In this document: positions 8,301 to 17,328 of the stretch, piece by piece
Layout of the letters: every line of letters begins with the position of its first letter
Position numbering within the stretch: position 1 is the first letter of the stretch
Assembly (NCBI GenBank): GCA_032718565.1
Contig: JAVGVS010000453.1
Coordinates: 1-64,000 of the forward strand
Length of the DNA stretch: 64,000 nt
Origin: Distichodus sexfasciatus
Taxonomy: Eukaryota > Chordata > Actinopteri > Characiformes > Distichodontidae
Direction of reading: 5' to 3'
The notes under the pieces: model-generated
The model's input: only the letters and a program-made list of their open reading frames with translations
The model's database searches: none
Told to the model about the DNA's origin: nothing
Translations under genes and position numbers: made by a program

Positions 8301-11253
8301 CTTGTTCGGCGGAACTGAAAACGTTGTGCGTCACCAATAAGCGCCCGTGTGAAACACAAGCGGAGCATGCTATAGCCAGGGAAAAGAATTAAACGAAGCT
8401 TCGATTCTAGAAAATATTGCCAAAATCTAAGTGGTCAATCGTTTCAGCCCTAGAAATAGAAAAGGCAGAAGAACCTACTGGATGTTAGAGCTACGATCAC
8501 ATTAATGTGAAGAAACCGTACCAAAAATCGTGACACGTACCGAACCATGGGCACACTGTACCGTGGCATCCCTAGTAAATACGGTCAGCGCAGTAGGTCT
8601 GCAGATGGTTTGGGATGCACTTTGAAAGGGCAAAACGTTCAAATAATCAGATTGTACATTATTTGCACATCTGCATAAAATAAATATGCTAATTAAAACG
8701 TTAGAGGCGTCCGGCTCCATCGTTACAACACAGCTTAAACGACGTGCGTCCCGAGTTCTTCCAAACACAGACTCACACAGTGGGGAATAAAGCTGGATCA
8801 AGTTCTTTTCTTCTTTCCTCTCCTCCAGTGCAGATCTTCTTTAGGCATTTAAAGAAACCGCCCATCTCTGAATGCTGATGATAGAGGGGAAAAAAGCAAG
8901 TTATTTTCATTTTTTACTTCTGATTCTGAAACCTGAGCCATTTCCTTACTTTTTCACTTTTTCTAGGTCTTTTGATTTGTTTGGCAACTTTCAGCTTCGA
9001 CAAACCCTCAAACTAGTTTTACATTCGTGTTGCTACTGCGACAAGCGATTTCTTTAAGATGATAACAAAAAAATTATGCTATGAAAAGTAACATTTACAT
9101 TCTTTGCACATTCACTAAAAGTCCAGCGTAGCTTCAAATATACAAAGCAAATCTCTCCGAAAGTTGATGATGCCATCATTAAACCTGAAAATATTTGTTA
9201 TCTGAGGTGATGAAGGCCTTAATTCCTCAAATACAGTGAAAGTGTGTGATTGTCGCTGTTAACACACCACAGCACAGCACATAGTGCTGAACGACAAGAA
9301 AAAGTCACTTCCCGCCCTATGTGGTGTACCAAGGTCAAAAAGGGTGCATGTGACACTCCATGTGCACTACCTAGTGCGTAGAGAGCCGTTAGCTACAACC
9401 GCGGATATTTGCTGAGATGTATAGTACCACTTAGAAAAGTATGATAAGAGCATCTTACGTACCATACTATTAAGCGCTGCAGTATGCGGCTTGGGACTCG
9501 GCCCATGTGCGAGCTCGCATTCGCTAAGTCAGGCAAACGCGATTTAGCGAGTTAACATAACATAGTTCGCGCGTATCGAACTATGAAAAGCTGTAGCATG
9601 ACACATTTGACTGAACTGCCCCTCCTGAGACGTGATCATTGCACAGGTGACAATGCAGATGACGATGCATCACAGAACCATTCGAACATCTTACCACTAA
9701 AACTTGGGTTTTATGGGCATTGAGATGTTGCTGCCTCTTCTTTTTGACGAAAGGAGTGGTCATCCTTCTGGGACGTGGAGGCGGCGGACGAGTACGATAA
9801 CGTTTATCGTCCCCAGCAGCTTTCTTAACTGGGGAAGCGTTCGGAGCTCGAGTTGACGCGCCATTCTCGCCGTTTTCATCGCTGCCCTCTCGGCTGGACA
9901 AACGTCTAACTTGTCTACGACATGCAGAACGCTGTCTTCATCAGAGACCTCTCGACTCTGACTTTGGGAAGCTGGTGTCTTTAGTTCTCCCAGCGCCTGG
10001 AGTCACCGACCAATAAAACAAGCTGTCACCAGAGTCGCTGCCAGGAATTTGCAAGGGGAGGGGGGGGGAGGGATGGAGAAAAAGTGTAAGCAATGGGAGA
10101 AATTTACATTTACCAATTACTTTTTACTGATTTTAGATCTCCTTTTTTCATAGTGACAGTCTCTTGTATTTTTGCACGCTCACTTTTAATTTAATACCCT
10201 ACGTTTTATAAGGTTACAACAATATGACCTTACTGACAAACTGACAAGATGACAGCTGTTGGGTCCGGTTGATGGCACACAAAGTGAAAAATTATGGGAA
10301 AAATCTGATCTCATTTGTGACCACATCCGAGAGGAAAGAGGGGGGGGGGTCAAGTATTATTAGTCATAACTATTTTGATTTAATTTGTATTTTATTTATA
10401 TATTTTGTATTTTTTGTTTTCAAGAGATTGTAGAACTGCACTACACTGCTGATTTTGTTTACTTGTGTTTACTATCTTATACAATACTTGAATATTATAC
10501 TTTCACTTATTTTAGGGGAAAGTTTACATTTGCTGTTCTTTATGTGCAATAACTGCTATGTGTTTCCAGAGTCAATGAGTTCGTGTTAAATAATAAATGA
10601 TTTCCAACAATATTGATTAATCGCGATTATGGTTTCTCATATTGAGCAGCCCTAAAATATCAATACAAAATTTGAGGGAATGAGCAGGAATGACAGTCTT
10701 AATGGTTGAACCCTTCCCAGTGAGAGCTGAATATTTTCAGTAATGAATGCATCCTATGACAAAAGTAGGAAGAAGAAGAAGGAAATAATGAAAGCGTAAC
10801 CGCAATACGGTCAAGAATAATTAAGTTCTACACCTATATGACCTCAAATCAACATTTGATCTCGATCCTGATACGATTACAATTAAAATAAGGCTTTTTT
10901 TGCCTTTGCAGGGTCACTGACTTCAAGGGCTTTGTACTGTAATTATGTTCGACCATTAAAGTTGGACATTTTTTTTTCTAATTTTCATCTCTTTTTAAAT
11001 AATATTTTTAATAATAGATGTGGCCTAGATGGGACATTACTTGAGCACATAATGGGTATCTTTTAGTTTTGAATAGACCAACATGGGCCAAAACACGCCG
11101 ATTAGAGGTTCTGGACGTCGCTTTTAATTATTTCTTTTCGTTTAATTACCCAGCCCTAACTTGTGACTGATTTTTCTCACCTGTCTGGCTGTGAGAAGGA
11201 CTGATGCCCTGCGGCAGATTTGCTGTTAAAGAACTTGGAGATTTGTCATACAT
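1103..11253 (-). CDS. TAF1D-like RNA polymerase I factor subunit with giant Lys/Glu-rich repeat tail (five-exon model)
   Basis: My model joins, on the minus strand, 11253-11181, 9888-9695, 8874-8777, 7355-7289 and 5386-1103. This gives 4,716 nt, or 1,571 residues plus stop. Seen: good donor GTGAGA at exon 1, GTAAGA at exon 2, GTGAGT at exon 3 and a weak GTAGTG at exon 4. Acceptors precede exons 3-5, and phases agree throughout. Seen weak similarity: residues MGGFFKCLKKI resemble the ARGFFNYIEKL block I recall in human TAF1D. An acidic exon and a D-x-D-x-F-I start of the last exon also fit. Known: TAF1D is a subunit of SL1/TIF-IB, which loads Pol I at rDNA promoters in the nucleolus. In human it lies head-to-head with C11orf54, as here, but is only about 280 residues. 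The huge basic C-terminus is therefore unusual. Alternatives are another lysine-rich nucleolar protein, or a gene that starts in the last exon. The start codon and exon 2 acceptor are the weakest points. Confidence 0.5.
2190..3590 (-). repeat. coding minisatellite, about 13 units of about 108 bp (36 codons)
   Basis: Each unit carries a basic run (KKKTKRRKEVV), an acidic/Gln spacer (QEQDLEA), an N-rich hinge (ENDSSLVLQ) and E-D-E-L-I-S-Q. Copies differ by small in-frame changes in lysine number, so the reading frame is kept. Two units, about 219 nt apart (around 2605-2715 and 2815-2925), are almost identical at the nucleotide level. Other units alternate between two types, so the array has a partly two-unit higher-order period. 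It lies wholly in the last exon of the minus-strand gene. Confidence 0.85.
5500..6000. repeat. dispersed repeat, inverted relative to the copy at 48.79-49.33 kb
   Basis: The stretch contains GGACTCGAGACCAG, then a block ending TTAACTTACAGAAACC, then AGAAAGGCCAAAAGCAGCTC and a segment on AATCGGCTCAAAATTACCCC. The same blocks occur in reverse complement and the same order at 48790-49330. The second half also resembles the interior of the hAT-like elements at 6356 and 7550, so it is a diverged member of that family joined to another repeat. Confidence 0.7.
6356..7137. mobile_element. hAT-like non-autonomous transposon with perfect 8-bp target duplication
   Basis: The element starts TAGGGCTGCAACAACCGACT and ends in AATAATCGTTTCAGCTCTA, which are imperfect inverted repeats. 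It is flanked on both sides by the identical octamer CTGGAATC (6348-6355 and 7138-7145). Eight-base duplications and TAGGGCTGCAAC ends are typical of fish hAT MITEs. There is no transposase ORF. Length is 782 bp. It sits in intron 4 of the TAF1D-like gene. Confidence 0.85.
7289..7355 (-). CDS. exon 4 (acidic) of the TAF1D-like gene
   Basis: It follows the clean acceptor TTTATCTTTTCCAG and encodes LEEDMTEEDDHSDFRDDQ then DDVR. Entry phase 2 matches exon 3 and exit phase 0 matches exon 5. The donor (GTAGTG) is weak. If it is not used, translation runs on to a stop about 35 codons later and would give a short isoform without the repeat tail. The acidic segment is placed like the E/D-rich stretch after the conserved block of TAF1D. 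Confidence 0.55.
7550..8574. mobile_element. hAT-like element with perfect 8-bp target duplication and a nested partial element
   Basis: The ends are TAGGGATGCAACAG at the left and GTGGCATCCCTA at the right, which are inverted repeats. The flanking octamer GTAAATAC is identical on both sides (7542-7549 and 8575-8582). The interior (about 7620-8455) resembles the interior of the 6356-7137 element, including a shared CACATACAGAGGGATC block and an internal end CGTTTCAGCCCTAG at about 8440-8453. A related element therefore appears nested inside, with its left end lost. No transposase ORF. Lies in intron 3. Confidence 0.85.
8777..8874 (-). CDS. exon 3 of the TAF1D-like gene (Gly-Phe-Phe block)
   Basis: It follows CTCTATCATCAG and ends at a strong donor, GT/GTGAGTCTG. 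It encodes HSEMGGFFKCLKKICTGGEE then RRKELDPALFPT. Entry phase is 0 and exit phase 2, in agreement with exons 2 and 4. The GGFFKCLKKI core followed by a charged R/K/E run is the best piece of TAF1D similarity in this gene, but it is short. The expected upstream block with Pro-Trp and Ala-Val-Ala is not visible. Confidence 0.5.
9240..9560. repeat. dispersed repeat shared with the interior of the 38.66-39.47 kb element
   Basis: Motifs such as CTATGTGGTGTACC, CACTACCTAGTGCG and a GGCCCATGTGCGAGCTC block recur in reverse complement at about 38970-39230. It has the appearance of a fragment of a DNA transposon in intron 2 of the TAF1D-like gene. Confidence 0.6.
9695..9888 (-). CDS. exon 2 of the TAF1D-like gene (basic, Pro-rich); 5' boundary uncertain
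   Basis: The donor GTG/GTAAGATG is good. The chosen frame reads EGSDENGENGASTRAPNAS, then VKKAAGDDKRYRTRPPPPRP and RRMTTPFVKKKRQ, ending in phase 0. The basic Pro/Arg stretch lies where TAF1D has its basic Gly/Arg/Pro region. The acceptor is my weakest call: CCAGCCGAG at 9889 keeps phase with exon 1, while CAG at 9894 does not. A second frame upstream is also open, so the true 5' part of this exon may differ. Confidence 0.4.
9894..11180 (-). other. intron 1 of the TAF1D-like gene
   Basis: Bounded at its 5' end by the donor CAGACAG/GTGAGAAAA. It contains the terminus of an hAT-like element near 10612-10660 (GATTAATCGCGATTATGG next to GAGCAGCCCTA) and another CAGCCCTAACTT end near 11150-11161. 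The rest is AT-rich and featureless. Confidence 0.45.
11181..11253 (-). CDS. putative first coding exon of the TAF1D-like gene
   Basis: The ATG at 11253 opens MYDKSPSSLTANLPQGISPS then HSQT and ends in phase 1 at a strong donor. An upstream in-frame stop precedes this ATG. Another ATG about 80 bases further upstream opens a 17-codon ORF in a different frame, a possible uORF. Human TAF1D also begins Met-Asp-Lys-Ser, which may be chance. The exon could instead be entirely 5' UTR. Confidence 0.35.
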
Positions 11254-11560
11254 CTCCCAGGGGCGTTCAGAAACCACATCTCCTCGCGTCAATCTGCAGC
11301 AACTCCTCTGCCTTATAGTCCCAAATATCCGTCATGGCGTCAGGAGACTCTTATCACGCCGCAGTAATTCCAGAAACAGCGTCTGATTCTGAGCTACTGT
11401 CCTGTTGATCCGAGATTGGAGATTATTTGGCCCGCCATAAACACGCAGCCAGACAGACCTGACACCGCAATGTACACAGAGAGCAGGAAAACGAACGGTA
11501 GGGTGGGCGGGGCCTCTCCCGGAAGTAGTTAAGTTAACCAATCAGAGACAGTCATGGGAC
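11254..11560 (-). promoter_or_regulatory. 5' UTR and promoter of the TAF1D-like gene (GC box, ETS site, CCAAT)
   Basis: Within 40 bases lie a GC box (GGGCGGGGCC at about 11505-11514), an ETS-type site (CCGGAAGT, 11519-11526) and CCAATCAG (11538-11545). This is a typical TATA-less housekeeping promoter arrangement. With the downstream minus-strand exon, transcription probably starts around 11.40-11.49 kb. The same region could also drive divergent plus-strand transcription toward the C11orf54 homologue. Confidence 0.6.
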
Positions 11561-13020
11561 CGCGAAGACCCCACCCACATATACGTGCAGCATTCCATAT
11601 TAACATTAGGTCAAACGATTACACCGTAGTTGATGACATTGGATTTTCAAATGTTCACATGTTTTTGTACCAGAAATAAATCCATGTACAGGTAAGTATC
11701 TCTTCATAGATATATAATTGTCTGTTTTATATTTTATTCTTTAAAAAAAAAGTTAAAGTGTATTTTATTGTGATCTCAGCTATATACAAGTATATAAAGG
11801 GACGGGCTTGACGATATTGCCCCCAGGTACAAATCAGAGAAAGGCACATAGAATATGCATGTATATAAACGAAAACATATGCAACCTAAACAAAAATGAA
11901 AAAAAGAAAATGTGCCATTTTAGTTGCGTGAGACATTCAATGACGTGCAATACTGCAGAAGCAGTCAAGTGGATGAAAACTACTGTCCAGATCTTTTTCG
12001 CAAGTTATTATCTATTTTTGAACTGGAAATCTATTTAAAGTGATCAGTATCTCTATAAAGTCTAAACTAGAAGTAGAAAATGAGGACATGCAATTTCGTT
12101 ATAAAAGGTTTAGTATGAGAGTTATATATGAGAAATAATATATTATGTGAAATATTTCATCCAGCAGTCAGAGTGGAAAACTACGATTGCATTCTTGGAA
12201 TATACTTTTGTGCATGAACTGTATATAAGGTCAGCAACTGATTTGACATGAGTATACTATGCAGGCAATTTTGCTTTTTATGAACTGCATCTCTGGTTTC
12301 TGCATATCTCGTAAAGGAGTTTGTGTTGTTTTGATTATAATTTAGTCTTATAGACGATCAGGTACGTTTCACCTCATGTTGTGCTTGTAAAACATAGTCA
12401 CGCAAATGGCAATTGAATACGCATTTGCCATTGGCACCTGCTGATAACATAAATGTTACGTAGTTTCGTGACCACGTTGACCACGAATTCTTTCTACAGT
12501 AAAACAGGTGATCTGTCCACAGCCCAAAGAATGTAACTGATAAAGAAAACTGCCACTGCCAGTGAAGCATAGCAGCCACGCCAGAATGAACTGGTTTTGC
12601 ACTGCGCAAGCGCGTCACTTCACAAAATATCTTTGCTGTAGAAAACGTTAAACAGCTGGTCTGACATTTGTATTTTTATTGCTGAAAAAATTGAGAAAGA
12701 TTTCAAGTTATTTTGCACAAACATTATATGCTGCTTTACAAATGTTTGCATACACTGAAACATTATACACATAAATAATGAATATAGTATCTGTCATATT
12801 ATAACCTTCACCTCGTGAACATCAATGTAAAATGTCAGTTTGCACCCTGTTTAAATGTTTTGCATATTTACTTTATATACTAGACATTGTACTTGGAAAT
12901 AGTCGGATATAGTATGTCTGTTATAACTCTACCTCTTGCACACTCAGTGTAAATGTCAATTTCAACCTGTTAAGAATACTGCATCCTGACATGAAAAACA
13001 TGTTTACCTCTATGTCTGTC
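11561..13020. other. AT-rich intergenic sequence, no gene seen
   Basis: Low GC, scattered short ORFs, no splice-bounded exon and no clear repeat ends. CTTTATATACTAGACATTG-type text near 12870 and related AT-rich text around it look like decayed repeat. Confidence 0.5.
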
Positions 13021-13030
13021 TCCTGTACTC

Positions 13031-13118
<88 letters not shown>
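13031..13118. repeat. (TA)n microsatellite, about 43 units
   Basis: An uninterrupted alternating TA run in the intergenic region between the divergent genes. Confidence 0.95.
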
Positions 13119-13121
<3 letters not shown>

Positions 13122-13129
13122 CCCTGTCT

Positions 13130-13392
13130 AGTCTAAAATGTATATTATGTGTCTGGTTTTAAAATGTATATTGTTTAATGTATATTTTTAGTATTTTTTT
13201 TACTGTTATTGTTTATTCCACCAATGCCCTAGTCGTGCCCTGCCTATTTATTCTCTGTTCTACTGTTCTTTGTTTGTTTGCACTAGAAATAACCTGGAAC
13301 CCGTCGTCTCTCGTCTCTCTATATATACTGTATAGTATATAGCTGAGATGGCAATAAAGTTAAACTTGACTTTGACTTTTGACTTTTGCAGG
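13130..13392 (+). mobile_element. retroposon-like 3' end with AATAAA and TTGACTT tail repeats
   Basis: The sequence GAGATGGCAATAAAGTTAAA at 13344-13363 is followed by short TTGACTT repeats. A body with AATAAA then a short tandem tail is how many fish LINE 3' ends look. No reverse-transcriptase coding sequence is present, so this is at most a severely 5'-truncated copy. Confidence 0.45.
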
Positions 13393-13721
13393 ATGTTCTT
13401 TTTTGGCCTTCTTGGCCTCCATAGAACTAAAACTGTGTGCCTAATAAACTTTCTTTTATTAATCTCATTATTCTGTTGGCAAAATATTACATTCATAAAT
13501 GTAAGTTTGCGCATTCCAAAACATCTTTTATTGCTTTTAACAATGAGGTCAAGCAATATGTCAACTCGATTAAGCATTCTCTTAATCAAAACCTTAAAAA
13601 ACTGTGAATGTTTGTAAACACTCTGATATCTTTTTGTAAGTGCATTACTTCCCCTGGCAAAATGTGATGATGTGAGAGTCTTGTTTATGTTTTGTTTTAT
13701 ATTTAAAACTGCAATGTTGAA

Positions 13722-13747
13722 TTTAAAAAAAAAAAAAAAAAAAAAAA
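13722..13747 (+). repeat. poly(A) run
   Basis: About 25 adenines follow TTGAATTT. It may be a retroposed tail or simple slippage. It marks the left edge of the duplicated block that begins at about 13750. Confidence 0.8.
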
Positions 13748-13749
13748 CT

Positions 13750-14178
13750 TTCACAACACAACAACAAGTTTAAGGTGAGTAATCTTTTCAGCCAGCCCCC
13801 ATTGACCCCATAACTGCTGAAAATTATGGGTTTGGTCGAAAATATGCCAGAAAATTTCCAGCATATTGTTGAACTGTTGGTGCAAATGATGTATTGCTTT
13901 AATATTAAATAATTCTGCAAAATTGTAATTTAATATTTCTTACATTTTTCTCCTGATTAGAAAAGTAATTATTTAAGTCTAAAGCTTGATGTTGCTTTAT
14001 ATTGATTGGATAGATTGGATTCATGTTTGGATATTAATATGAAATATAATATTATATAAATGTACAATTACATAAATATATTAATATAAAATATTCGTAA
14101 AGGTTGTCTATTAATTCCTCTAGATTTGTCAGCTAGTAGATTAGCACAAATAATGAAACCTTGCCATCCTCAAAAGAA
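13750..14178. repeat. duplicated C11orf54 flank plus intron-3 end, fused without exons 1-3
   Basis: Bases about 13755-13868 match 14195-14310, the flank upstream of exon 1. Bases about 13870-14178 match 15648-15957, the end of intron 3 up to the exon 4 acceptor, nearly base for base over about 300 bases. Both end in GCCATCCTCAA. The upstream block therefore looks like a tandem copy of the 5' half of the locus from which exons 1-3 have been deleted. Confidence 0.8.
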
Positions 14179-14456
14179 AAAACATTAAACAGCGTTCCCA
14201 CAACAACAAAGTTCCGAGTAATCTTTTCAATAGCCCACAATGACCTGTACTGAAAGGTGCTTTGGGTTTGGTGAAAAATATGCCGAAAACAATTTCCAGC
14301 ATATTTAGCTCTTTCACGCATGTACTTCGGTCTCCATCGCGATCGCTCCTATCGAGAATAAGTATTGCAGGTTGCTTTTCCAGTCGATGGAACAAACTCA
14401 CTCCACTACTGCGAGTGACATATTCTTCATAGAAGGGCATTTGTTTTGCTCTAACG

Positions 14457-14532
14457 ATGGCAGGTGTGAGCAAGACAGAAAGGCACAAATTACACGTCCC
14501 AAACCTGGAGAAGAACTGGAGTCAGAGTACAG
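14457..14532 (+). pseudogene. C11orf54 homologue exon 1 remnant
   Basis: The ATG opens MAGVSKTERHKLHVPNLE, which resembles the family start (His-Val-Pro-x-Leu-Glu-Glu-Leu). After LE the frame slips. Two extra bases relative to the expected Glu-Glu-Leu codons give Lys-Asn-Trp instead. The exon ends at a normal donor, ACAG/GTAAAC. Confidence 0.6.
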
Positions 14533-14654
14533 GTAAACATCTGTGCGTTTAATACTGATCTGTTGAAAAAAGGCAGCTGCGTCTCAACCTTGACACATGC
14601 GAGATTTTGACGAAGCTCAAAATTGATCTCTCTGCAATCATTTTCTTCTTGCAG

Positions 14655-14760
14655 CAATTAGCCGAAAAGAGGTCTAAGAAGAATTTTACAGAGCAAAAGT
14701 GTATTGTGACCAGATGTCGGAACCTTAAAAAGAACAAGCCCACCAACTTTCCCGTCAAGG
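14655..14760 (+). pseudogene. C11orf54 homologue exon 2 remnant with GA donor
   Basis: The acceptor TTTTCTTCTTGCAG is good. The frame reads KKNFTEQKCIVTRC then NLKKNKPTNFPVKG. The expected central Val-Val-Asp-Cys-Pro is scrambled by small indels. The exon should end AAGG/GTAAGG, but the sequence is AAGG/GATAAGG, so the invariant donor GT is missing and the frame hits a stop at once (GGA TAA). Confidence 0.65.
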
Positions 14761-14940
14761 GATAAGGCAGATGAACAGATAGGCACTCACGTGATTGACG
14801 GTGACAAATTCATATCCAATGAAGTTAAAATGATATAGATCCCGGACAATCTTCTATCTTTATGTTCATCTCCTGAGGTAATTGCAGTTTCTTAAATATT
14901 CAAACAGACTTGTAGACTTTTAAAATATCTACCTTTAAAG

Positions 14941-15009
14941 GGATTTGTGGAAACCCTCGCATTACGGATGTTGGCGGTGTCGTATCTGGTCCGCTGGTTA
15001 AGTGGACAG
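14941..15009 (+). pseudogene. C11orf54 homologue exon 3 remnant
   Basis: After the acceptor CTTTAAAG the frame reads ICGNPRITDVGGV, a clear match to the family block Ile-Cys-Gly-Lys-x-Arg-Ile-x-x-Val-Gly-Gly-Val. The next residues (VSGPLVKW instead of Pro-Tyr-Leu-x-Pro-Leu-Val) are explained by two short C deletions that together restore the frame. A normal donor (GGACAG/GTATC) follows, but its phase does not match exon 4. Confidence 0.65.
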
Positions 15010-15647
15010 GTATCATTTACTTAACTAACAAATAAATTCAACATTTTTAAGCTGGGTTTAAAATAGGCCAGATTGGCTTAAGATATGTTTTGGAACCTTG
15101 ACCACTTGATGCACATAGCACAGCTTTGATAATGATTTTGGATATTGGATATTAAGTGGGCATATAGCCATCAGTGCCATCCCACTACACTGATTCAATG
15201 ATCCAACGAGTCCGCAACAGCCTACAATGAAAACAACAATCAGACAAAATACATATTGAAACGTCAACTTTTCTTAAAAGAGAAAATTGTTTCTTCATTT
15301 CTGATTAAGCTCAGGAATAAAAATTTCAGTTGGCAATTTTGGTTGCTTTTTGTGATTTGATACGAATGGAAGTGATTGTGTTAAAACAACATGATATTGT
15401 CTCATATCGATCGCTGGCTCCCGAACTAAAAAGGAGTTGTAATCGTATCGTGGCAGACTTTGAGATATCAGCAGACATTGAATCGTTGTACCACTGAATC
15501 AGTATAATATTGTATTTATAAAATTCCTTTATGCTAGTTGTGTGTATTGCGATTTAAATTCTTTGATTTAATGTTTAACACCTGACCAATCTCCTGCACT
15601 ACAAGGTTCACATTTGAATTGAGGTTAATTTCATTTTGCAGATCGTT

Positions 15648-15957
15648 TAAACTGTTGGTGCAAATGATGTATTGCTTTAATATTAAATAATTCTGCAAAA
15701 TTGTAATTTAATATTTCTTACATTTTTTTTCTCCACAGTTAGAAAAGTGGTGTTTAAGTCTAAGCTTGATGTTGCTTTATATTGATTGGATAGATTGGAT
15801 TCATGTTTGGATATTAATATGAAATATAATATTATATAAATGTACAATTACATAAATATATTAATATAAAATATTCGTAAAGGGTTGTCTGTTAATTCCT
15901 CCTGAATTTGTCAGCTAGTAGATTAGCACAAATAATGAAACCTTTGCCATCCTCAAG
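15648..15957 (+). repeat. end of C11orf54 intron 3, duplicated at 13870-14178
   Basis: AT-rich block ending exactly at the exon 4 acceptor (CATCCTCAAG). Its near-identical partner lies about 1.78 kb upstream in the same orientation. Confidence 0.8.
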
Positions 15958-16059
15958 GTGTACAACATGAACACCGTGTCCAAGGAAGTGGAACTACCCG
16001 GAGCATTTATCATAGGAGCCGGTGCTGTTTCATCCAAAACGGTTGGAATGAATGCAGAG
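15958..16059 (+). CDS. C11orf54 homologue exon 4 (intact)
   Basis: Encodes VYNMNTVSKEVELPGAFIIG then AGAVSSKTVGMNAE. The Leu-Pro-Gly-Ala-Phe-Ile-x-Gly-Ala-Gly-Ala signature is intact. Phase 0 at both ends. The acceptor AAG is unusual but matches the duplicated intron end. An in-frame ATG at 15966 could serve as a fallback start. Confidence 0.8.
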
Positions 16060-16174
16060 GTAAACGGCTGAATCATGACAGCGTATAGCATCTAATCATA
16101 AAGTTTCACTCTGATTTGTCACGATGGAGTGCAGCAATTTTGATGGGGTTTTTTTGTTTGTTGACCCCCAAAAG

Positions 16175-16351
16175 CTGATGCCTCTGGTGCTCACAGAGTC
16201 TGAGGGGAAACCTGCTATCAACGCCAGCTATTTTGCCTCCATCAACCCGGTGGATGGCAAATGTCTGCAGGAGAAATACAGTGACAAGTTCCACGACTGT
16301 GATTTTGGGCTTTTGGCAAACCTTTATGCTTGCGAGGGCAAAGCTGGGAAA
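16175..16351 (+). CDS. C11orf54 homologue exon 5 (intact)
   Basis: Encodes LMPLVLTESEGKPAINASYF, then ASINPVDGKCLQEKYSDK up to ACEGKAGK. It matches the family without gaps. Donor AAA/GTAAGA. Confidence 0.85.
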
Positions 16352-16610
16352 GTAAGAAAATTTGGGTAATAAAATATTAAGTAAGAACACAATTCTTTTA
16401 AAAAAAGGTTTTATTATTTTATGTTATTTTAATCTTATTTTATGTATGTATAAGTTCAGTACTGTTACTCATTGACTGAAAGTTGCTTGGTGTTAAATTA
16501 ACAATCTAACCACATTCAGCAAAGGATGGTTTGCTTATAGGATGAATAAGTAATCGTGGTTGAGTGATAAACGAAAGCATAACGAGTGTCCAAAAACTGC
16601 TTGGTCAAAG

Positions 16611-16760
16611 GTGATAGAAGTGAGAGCCAGCAAGAGGACGGGAAAGGACAGTCTGGTCAACTGCATGAGGAAGACTTTGGAGGATCACTACAATGATAAA
16701 ACCTTGGCACTTGGGGGGACCTTCATCATCCAGAAAGGAAAGGCCAAGATCCACATCATG
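16611..16760 (+). CDS. C11orf54 homologue exon 6 (intact)
   Basis: Encodes VIEVRASKRTGKDSLVNCMR, then KTLEDHYNDKTLALGGTFII and QKGKAKIHIM. The Gly-Gly-Thr-Phe-Ile-Ile-Gln-Lys-Gly-Lys block is conserved. Donor ATG/GTAAAA. Confidence 0.85.
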
Positions 16761-16979
16761 GTAAAAATAAAATAAAAATAGTATTCATACTGTATACATC
16801 TGTGTTCCTGAGTATATGGCCCTGTTTACAAGTAGTTTTGTAGTGAGACATGCATGATCTGAAACGTATCTGACAAAATATCTTTTCTATGCTGTGTTCT
16901 TATGTGTCTCTGAAAATGACATAACAGCAAAATAAGACAACATGTGTAAATGTTTCATCTTTTAACATTTTATTTGCAG

Positions 16980-17096
16980 CCAAGAGAGTTCTCTTGTTGC
17001 CCCCTGAACACTAATGAAGAGGTGAACAACTGGCTGAAGCATTTTGAAGTTAGTGCTCCCTTCATCTGCCAGTCTGTGATGGTGTCCAGAGATCCG
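16980..17096 (+). CDS. C11orf54 homologue exon 7 (intact)
   Basis: Acceptor TTTTATTTGCAG. Encodes PREFSCCPLNTNEEVNNWLK then HFEVSAPFICQSVMVSRDP. Strong donor CCG/GTGAGT. Confidence 0.85.
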
Positions 17097-17328
17097 GTGA
17101 GTGTCATACTTGCAAACATAGTATCAAGAAATCAGCAACTGTTTCCAACCGAGCTACAGTCAGCTGAGTTTCGAACCTTAACAAATTTGGACAAATCTTA
17201 GACATTTCAGTGAGTTTGTCTGCCACTTGAGTCAGTACCGACACTTCTGTACATCATATTATGTCCAATTTTACTCTCTGTTTTAAGTCTTAAATGCTTA
17301 TGTAATTGTGACTTTGGCGGAATTTCAG

